NCBI GenBank assembly: GCA_905116865.2
Contig: CAJHNH020006634.1
Span: 186,001 to 250,000 of the forward strand
Direction: 5' to 3'
Source of the DNA: Candidula unifasciata
Lineage: Eukaryota; Mollusca; Gastropoda; Stylommatophora; Geomitridae
Length of the DNA stretch: 64,000 nt
The stretch's first letter is position 1, and each line of letters starts with the position of its first letter. The position numbers were made by a program, and so were the translations under genes. Below, one piece after another: positions 22,701 to 31,700 of this stretch. The notes below the pieces were generated by a model. The model worked only from the letters and a program-made list of their open reading frames with translations. It ran no database searches and had not been told where the DNA came from.

Positions 22701-25700
22701 TTACGATTACATCTTCTTTGCCTCCTTTAAGCAAACCTTCGAGGTCGTGTAGATCGTCCTCAGTCTGTGAAAGAAAGACATTCAAGGCAATGGTTGTTTG
22801 GTTGGTGGACATATTTACTTCACCCGGACAGAATATTCATTCTCATGAATTTAAAAAAAAAAAGTTGAAAAAATAAATAAATAAAAAGTTACTTACACGC
22901 AGATAAAAAGAAACAAATATTATTATTAAAACTGATAACTGATTTGAAAACTATGTTCTGCGCGTTCACTGGCTGTAAACTCTAGCAGAAAATACTCCTG
23001 CATGTCGATGACAGTACAGCCACTAACGCAGTTGATAGGAGGCTCGCTTACAAATTCAGCTGGGACTCGTTGCAGCCACGGTCTGTGTTCGAAACTGGAC
23101 AATTCCCGGGGTTCACCCAGCCTCTAGGAAATTGGTACCAGAGTGGCACTCTGGGGTAAATGGAGGAACATTGCTGTAGCTACAGAGTTACATGCGAACG
23201 GCAACACAGGCGGACGTTTTTTTTATCAGATGTCCGTACTGGTGGCAGAGCACTTATGGTTTATAACCGTGTGCAATGATGCTGGTTCACATCTCTCGAC
23301 TTTACCTTTACCACTCATGAAACCATTTTCAACAGCTGAGAATAAGACAATATGATTCTCTGGTAACTGTTGGGACCTGAGATGAGGTACGCATTATCTC
23401 CTTATATACAATACAACACAATCCCTTTACATTCTTCATGCCCTGGACTGAAATCAGACACACTTTCTCTTACTATACACATAAAGATCATCATCATCAA
23501 GTGCCTTGCCAGTTGGCAGAGGCGTTCATGCATCTCCACAGTTCTCAGTCTTTAGTGTCCTGGATCAACTGCACTGATGATATTCCTTCATGCAGATTTG
23601 CGACGCTGGACGAACACTTGCGGAGATAATGTGGTGGTTTCCCGTTGCCTTCCACATCCACATGGTGGTATTTTACCTCTACCTTTCATGGGAATTTCCT
23701 GCTTAGCTCAGCAACAGAGTTGTCGACTTATTCTGGTGGGTACTAATTTCCCAGAGCCGCATTTGCCACACCATAGTATGTTGCCCATCTTCTACCGCGC
23801 GGAGGTGCAGTTGTGATTTTCCCTTTACTGAGTTATGAGACCATAATGGCATTTCCCAAGACCATCTGGTACTTCAAGAAAAATCCTGGAAGCTAGATTA
23901 AAAGTTTCGTAGTTCAAATGTTTCCTTCTGTTGCATCCACCCAGAACAGGGTGGTTGGCATGTTGTTTTGTGGTTTACAGCTAGGGTGTCATATCTGTGC
24001 CTTTCAACCCAACATGTGCGTCCGATTTCAGCAAAGCCTCAACTAGTTGCTGTTCACAACACATTTGTTACAAACGAACGAACAAACTTTATTTTCAAAG
24101 GGTCACAAATTTGGCACTCAGGCCTGCCTTACATTCAGCCCTTCCAGTAAACCATCTTTCACACAGCTGTTGTATCTTACTAATAAAGCATGTTATGATC
24201 ATATGTTGATATGCATATTATGAATTTCATAAAAGAACACAAAAGCATGGGTTGTAAAATGCATGCAAAGACCTGCACGTGCATACACACACCCAATTAC
24301 TCACCAACTCACACACACATACATGCATGCATACACGCCTACATACAGGGATACACACAGGCATGCATAAAGACACACACATGCACACACAGACACTTCC
24401 ACAGACACACACGCAGACTCACACAATGACACATACACCCACAGAGACCCTCACACTCACGCAGACAAACATACAGAAGCGAGTCTATTCCCCCCGCCCC
24501 CCACCAAGAGGGAACAAATGTCTCACTTTCTTGCATAAATGATGAGTCTAACCTTGATATTCTTCTTCTTCTGTGTTCACTGGCTGTAAGCTCCAGCAGA
24601 AAGTCCTGGCTGTTTGTCAGTCCTGGATGTTTGTCAGTCCTGGCTGTTCGTCAGTCCTGGCTGTTCACCAGTCCTGACTGTTCATCAGTCCTGGCTGTTC
24701 ATCAGTCCTGGCTGTTCATTAGTCCTGGCTGTTCACCAGTCCTGACTGTTCACCAGTCCTGGCTGTTTGCCAGTCCTGGCTGTTCACCAGTCCTGGCTGT
24801 TCGTCAGTCCTGGCTGTTCGTCAGTCCTGGCTGTTCATCAGTCCTGGCTGTTCACCAGTCCTGACTGTTCATCAGTCCTGGCTGTTTGCCAGTCCTGGCT
24901 GTTCACCAGTCCTGGCTGTTCGTCAGTCCTGGCTGTTCATCAGTCCTGGCTGTTCATCAGTCCTGGCTGTTCGTCCATTTGGACTCTGACTTTGTGCCAG
25001 GGCCTGAGTTTTGCATGAACATCCATTTTACTGGCTTATATTTGTGTGCAGCCGGTTGCTCGGTGCCACTCGGGTAGATACACTCTGACTTTCAAGGAAG
25101 TTCCCAATAAGTCGACTCCTACAACATGCTTGCTGGGGAGGCAGTGGGTCTATTCTTCTGTTCCCTATAATGAGGCCTCGGAACCCACACGAGAAGACCT
25201 GATAGCCTATAGTCTAGTCATCTCCAGGGCTTTGGTAGGAGAAAAAAAAATTGGAAAAAGAGGGTGCTCACAACATAAAATCTATTACAGAAGTGATGAA
25301 AAAAAAAGAATTCCTTAAAAAGGTGCCACACTGCGTACTATCACATATGCTTGAAAAAGGTGCCACACTGCATACTATCACATATGCTTGAAAAAGGTGC
25401 CACACTGCGTACTATCACATATGCTTGAAAAAGGCGCCACACTGCGTACTATCACATACGCTTGAAAAAGGTGCCACTGCGTACTATCACATATGCTTGA
25501 AAAAGGTGCCACTGCGTATTATCACATATCATCAAAAGCCTAAGAAAAATCCCTGTTTATTTCTGATATCAATGCTCCTAGTGTACAAGGACAAATGTTC
25601 CTAGTGTACAAGGACAAATGCTCCTAGTGTACAAGGACAAATGCTCCTAGTGTACAAGGACAAATGTTCCTAGTGTACAAGGACAAATGCTCTTAGTGTA

Positions 25701-28700
25701 CAAGGACAAATGCTCCTAGTGTACAAGGACAAATGTTCCTAGTGTACAAGGACAAATGTTCCTAGTGTACAAGGACAAATGTTCCTAGTGTACAAGGACA
25801 AATGTTCCTAGTGTACAAGGACAAATGCTCCTAGTGTACAAGGACAAATGCTCTTAGTGTACAAGGACAAATGCTCCTAGTGTACAAGGACAAATGTTCC
25901 TAGTGTACAAGGACAAATGCTCCTAGTGTACAAGGACAAATGCTCTTAGTGTACAAGGACAAATGTTCCTAGTGTACAAGGACAAATGTTCCTAGTGTAC
26001 AAGGACAAATGCTCTTAGTGTACAAGGACAAATGCTCCTAGTGTACAAGGACAAATGTTCCTAGTGTACAAGGACAAATGTTCCTAGTGTACAAGGACAA
26101 ATGCTCTTAGTGTACAAGGACAAATGCTCCTAGTGTACAAGGACAAATGCTCTTAGTGTACAAGGACAAATGCTCCTAGTGTACAAGGACAAATGTTCCT
26201 AGTGTACAAGGACAAATGCTCCTAGTGTACAAGGACAAATGCTCTTAGTGTACAAGGACAAATGTTCCTAGTGTACAAGGACAAATGTTCCTAGTGTACA
26301 AGGACAAATGCTCTTAGTGTACAAGGACAAATGCTCCTAGTGTACAAGGACAAATGTTCCTAGTGTACAAGGACAAATGTTCCTAGTGTACAAGGACAAA
26401 TGCTCTTAGTGTACAAGGACAAATGCTCCTAGTGTACAAGGACAAATGTTCCTAGTGTACAAGGACAAATGCTCCTAGTGAACAAGGACAAATGCTCCTA
26501 GTGTACAAGGACAAATGCTCTTAGTGTACAAGGACAAATGCTCCTAGTGTACAAGGACAAATGCTCCTAGTGTACAAGGACAAATGCTCAAAACAAACTT
26601 GGTCAAGGAACAAACTCTTACCTTCTCCCATTCACCGTCCATGATATGGGCTCGGAACCTGGCTGCTGTAGGGTGTTCCAGAGCACACCCGGACTCAGCA
26701 ATCAGCTGCTCTGCTGTTTGACTGCGGCAGAAACAATTCATCAAGATAACAGAAAGTAAGGGAATCTAAAACATGCACTAGCAAGTCTGTGTGCAACCCT
26801 TATCATCATGTGCCTTGCCACATGGGAGACAAGGTAGCACCTTTACCTGAAAAAGTGTGGTGTATGATCTCTCGATTGTAAGAACAAAGGAAGCTATGAG
26901 CTTTTCCTTCTAAAGAAAGATGAGGTTGAGTGGTCTCAAGGCATGGCATTCACCTCGAGTGCTGGAGGTCTCAGGTTCTGGCCCCGGCAAAGACTAGGAT
27001 TTTTTCACGTGGACTTCTAGTAATTTCCCCTGGTCTGTGGGTAGTGAGATTGGACACCCGTGTGTGTTGTTGCGCACGTTAAAAAAAATCCCTTGGCATT
27101 TGGGAATCGAAAAGAGTAGCCTTAGGGCACTACCCGGGCAATATTTAGAGTAAATAAATCTACCCGAAGCAGTTTAGTACCCTAGCCGGTGCTATGGAGT
27201 CCGTGCACTGCGCTGAGATTCTTCAAGCTCAGACTTGAGTTAGAGGTAGAACAGAGCACTTATGGGTTACTACCCTTGTGTCACGATGTTGATACTTACT
27301 TGCTTACTTAGTCGCTCCTCTTCTACCTTGGGGTGTAGAGGTTTGCCAGAGAGATCGCCAGACGTCTCTATCAGCCGTTTTCTTTCTGGCTTTGTTCCCT
27401 TCCAGTCCTCTGTCCATCAGGGACTGTAGGATGTTGTCTTCCCACCGGACCCTGGTGGTCTGGTTCCTTGGTTCTTAGCCTTCCATGCCTGCCATGGTGG
27501 CCGATTTTCTTCCATTCTGCATACATGTCCAAACCACTTAACTGTGATTGATAAACTCAAGTTTGTAAGACCTGGGTTTCAAGATCCTGACGTAATGTCT
27601 GGTTGCGAACTTTGTCCCTTCTTGTCACTTGAACTTCCTTGCTCAATATCTCATTTATGAGGTCTGAAGCTGGCTTCTGTGGGCTGTTGTCATTGTCCAT
27701 GAATCACACCCATAGGTCAGGACTGGTACATAGGTAGAGCGGTAAACAACCATTTTTATATTGAAGCAGATTTCTCTTTTGCTATAAAAGTCTCCCAGCT
27801 GCTGCTTTTCAAGTAGTCAGCTCTGTCTTAATGCCTCCATTTTGGTCTATTACAACTCCAAGGTATTTGAACTGGTTAATCTGCTCCAAAGCATACAGTC
27901 CCAACATGACCTGGTGTTTCTTCACTTTTGAGGTCACCATAGTTTTAGTTTTGGAGATACTGATGGTTATCCCTCTCTTCTCAAACTCTTCCTTCCAGAC
28001 AAGTAAGTTGGACTGAAGATGTGCCTCTGTTTTAGCTATCAGGGCCACATCGTCTGCAAATGCCAGCTCTGATATACTGACAGGTCTCATCTTCCAGTAC
28101 CCTACAGAGTACTGCTTTGTCTTCTCCTTACAGGTCTTGATGACTTCATCCATCAAGAGAATGACAAGGTAAGGTGAGAGAATATCACTTTATGGAACAC
28201 CGCTAGTGTTCTTAAATTCTTCAGACCTTTGGTCTGCTGTTCTTACATAATTTCTGCGCCATGATGTTGTCCCGTTGTTCAAACCATCAAAAACCTTCTA
28301 ACGAAAATGTCCAAGCCATCATATCTGACTCCTCAATTTTAATGTGGCCTGTCATATGTATTATTTTGCCACAAATTTTTCGTCCATTTCTTGAAGTCAA
28401 ACATGCCAATTTGACAATTTAGATGCCATCAACAATTAGCAGGTCCTCTATAAAATGTCACTCTCGCCACGGCACACCTGAAAGTCTTTCTCTCTGGCTA
28501 AAATCTCCAGCCCTGTGTACTTTCATAGCCAATGCATCTTCAATGTCTTGTATTTCATGTCCGACGAGGTCTGCCTCTGCCTCATTTTCTGGAAACTGTA
28601 CCCTTAATCATCGTTGCTTCTAGGCAACCACGATGTCTAACATGACCAAAATACCTCAGCTTATGGGACATGATGCTGTTTAGAGAGATTTTTGACAATT

Positions 28701-31700
28701 TAAAGATTTAATCACATGGGATGATCCATGTCTGAATAAAGGATGAAAATATCTGCCTTGAATGATATGATCCATGTCTGAATAAAGGATGAAAATATCT
28801 GCCTTGAATGATATGATCCATGTCTGAATAAAGGATGAAAATATCTGCCTTGAATGATATGATTCATGTCTGAATAAAGGATGAAAATATCTGCCTTGAA
28901 TGATATGATCCATGTCTGAATAAAGGATGAAAATATCTGCCTTGAATGATATGATCCATGTCTGAATAAAGGATGAAAATATCTGCCTTGAATGATATGA
29001 TCCATGTCTGAATAAAGGATGAAAATATCTGCCTTGAATGATATGATCCATGTCTGAATAAAGGATGAAAATATCTGCCTTGAATGATATGATCCATGTC
29101 TGAATAAAGGATGAAAATATCTGCCTTGAATGATATGATTCATGTCTGAATAAAGGATGAAAATATCTGCCTTGAATGATATGATTCATGTCTGAATAAA
29201 GGATGAAAATATCTGCCTTGAATGATATGATCCATGTCTGAATGACATGATTCATGTCTGAATAAAGTGTGATAAGATGTGCCTTGAATTATATGATTCA
29301 TGTCTGAATAAAGTGTGATAAGATGTGCCTTGAATGACATGATTCATGTCTGAATAAAGTGTGATAAGATGTGCCTTGAATGATATGATTCATGTCTGAA
29401 TAAAGTGTGATAAGATCTGCCTTGATGATATGATCCATGTCTGAATAAAGTGTGTTAAGATCTGCCTTGAATGATATGATCCATGACTGAATAAAGTGTG
29501 AACAGATCTACCCTAAATGGTATGATGTATGTGAGAATAAAATGTGAAAGGCAGATGCACTTCCACCCTGAGTTGATTCTTTCAACATGCTAGCTAGAGA
29601 TGCAGTGGGTATATTCTTTGTTTTCCAACAATGGGGCCCCAGAACCCAAATGGGGATACCCCTCCCAAACAGGCGATTCATCATTTCTGACTCCTTGGTC
29701 TCAATGACTCTGGAATGAAGCACATTCTGTGTGTGCGTGCGTGTGAGTGTGTGTGAGAGACAGACAGACAGATTACCCAACCTAGCCGTGACATGACCTA
29801 GTTGATGTGTGACATGACCTAGTTGATGTGATGTATCCCCCTGTGGTAGCTGCTGTTGCGTAATGATAAGATCAGTTTCTAAACGAGTCAGTAATCAAGA
29901 TTCAACTAACAGAAATCTCAGAACTTTTTTTTTTAAGCATCCCTGTGTTGACTGTCGGCCAGATCCCTGTGTTGACTGTTGGCCAGATCCCTGTGTTGAC
30001 TGATGGCCAGATCCCTGTGTTGACTGTCGTCCAGATCCCTGTGTTGACTGTCAGCCAGATCCCTGTGTTGTCTGTCGGTTAAATCCCTGTGTTGACTGTC
30101 GGTTAAATCCCTGTGTTGACACTCAGCCAGATCCCTGTGTTGACTGTTGGTTAGATCCGTGTGTTGACTGTCGGCTAGATCCCTGTGTTGACTGTCGGCT
30201 ATATCCCTGTGTTGACCGTCAGCCAGATCCCTGTGTTGACTGTCGGGCAGATCCCTGTGTTGACTGTCGGCCAATCCCTGTGTTGACTGTCGGCTAGATC
30301 CCTGGTCACTCCTTGCTGCATCATTCTTTTCAAACCAAGATAAAAATGTGCACTGTTCACTAGCTCCCAAAAGATCAGGATAATATCTAGCTCATCATAT
30401 ATCAATGTATCACTGAGTGGTGTAGAACCAGCCAATCTGTCTGCCTGATTATTTCCTATCCCACGTGCACACTATAGAGAAAATATCCAAAGGATGCCAG
30501 CTATCAGAGACCTCTTAAATAATGCTTGCCCCTCTGGACAGAGTAAACCTGTCTCCACCTTTCTTAACATGCTTTGTGAGAGTGTTAAAATCCTGACATA
30601 CGTGCACAACTGGTGTGCCAAGATCCTCAACCCCATCCCCCGAGAAGGCAAAATCTAGTCCCTCATCATTGTGACACAGCCCCGTAAATGCCAATATACC
30701 ACCATTTCTGCAATGACCTGTTTTGGAAAAGCCTAGTTAAATGTCAATAGTTCTGTGTGCACCTGCATGGTGTTTACGAGGCCTGGTTGTGAATATATCA
30801 ACTAAAATACTATTCTGAGGGGTTTCCTAGTGAATCCTACGTTTTTGTTTAAAGCCCCTGTGATTTAAAATTTTCCAGTAGCCCTCAATGATAGAGGTCA
30901 CAGGGTCACATGTGAGTCACCTGATACATATTTGTTGGCACCAGGGAATGTATTCCCTTTATTGCTTCGCTCTGTTTATTGTTTACTGAAAAGTCCATTT
31001 ATATATCCTTTTATACATATATTTCAAAACAAGAATTATTAACATGTAAATTATAAAAATTTTACACAATTTATTAGTTACCTGTGTAAACGATAGTCAA
31101 TCAAGTCTCTGATACAACAGAACTGAACTGGGAAGTGTATGACTTTGGTCTGCAGGATTAACTTCCCAAGGATGAAAATCCTACATGTCAAATCCCAGAA
31201 GCCTTGTTCAAGCCTTTAGCAGTTATACTGAGGCCCCTCCCTGTATGGGTTCTGTGTATTTGATTTTTTAAAATTTCCACAGGTTCATGACCTACTTTGA
31301 TTTTATCATTTGTAGGGCGAAATGATGTAAGTAGTGGGCTTTCAAACAGTGAATGCTAAATCTAACTGGATAACTACAGTTAACAGTGAACCCTAAACCT
31401 TAAACCTATGTTGTCTAAAACTGACTTTAAACTCATCATCAAATACTTCTGGGCTTCAGCTGCCAGTCCTGAAGAAGTCATCAGTTATCATGGATCTCGC
31501 ATCCTCACTGATGTCTGTTGTTTTAATTAAGCTTTAATTAAGTTTAGGTAAATCTTTTGTCATCAAGCTACTGAACTGAGTGCTTGGTGCGACACTATGA
31601 GCTGTATATTTCATGTGAAATGTTGCTTTTTTTCTGTCATGCTTGTGACATGTTATTGACTGCACCAAAATGCAGGGTAGTCAATTACGTTAAGAGTGGC

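Noticed and set aside
28680..29255. 191-codon frame on the minus strand
   Set aside because: Translation of the 46 bp minisatellite only.
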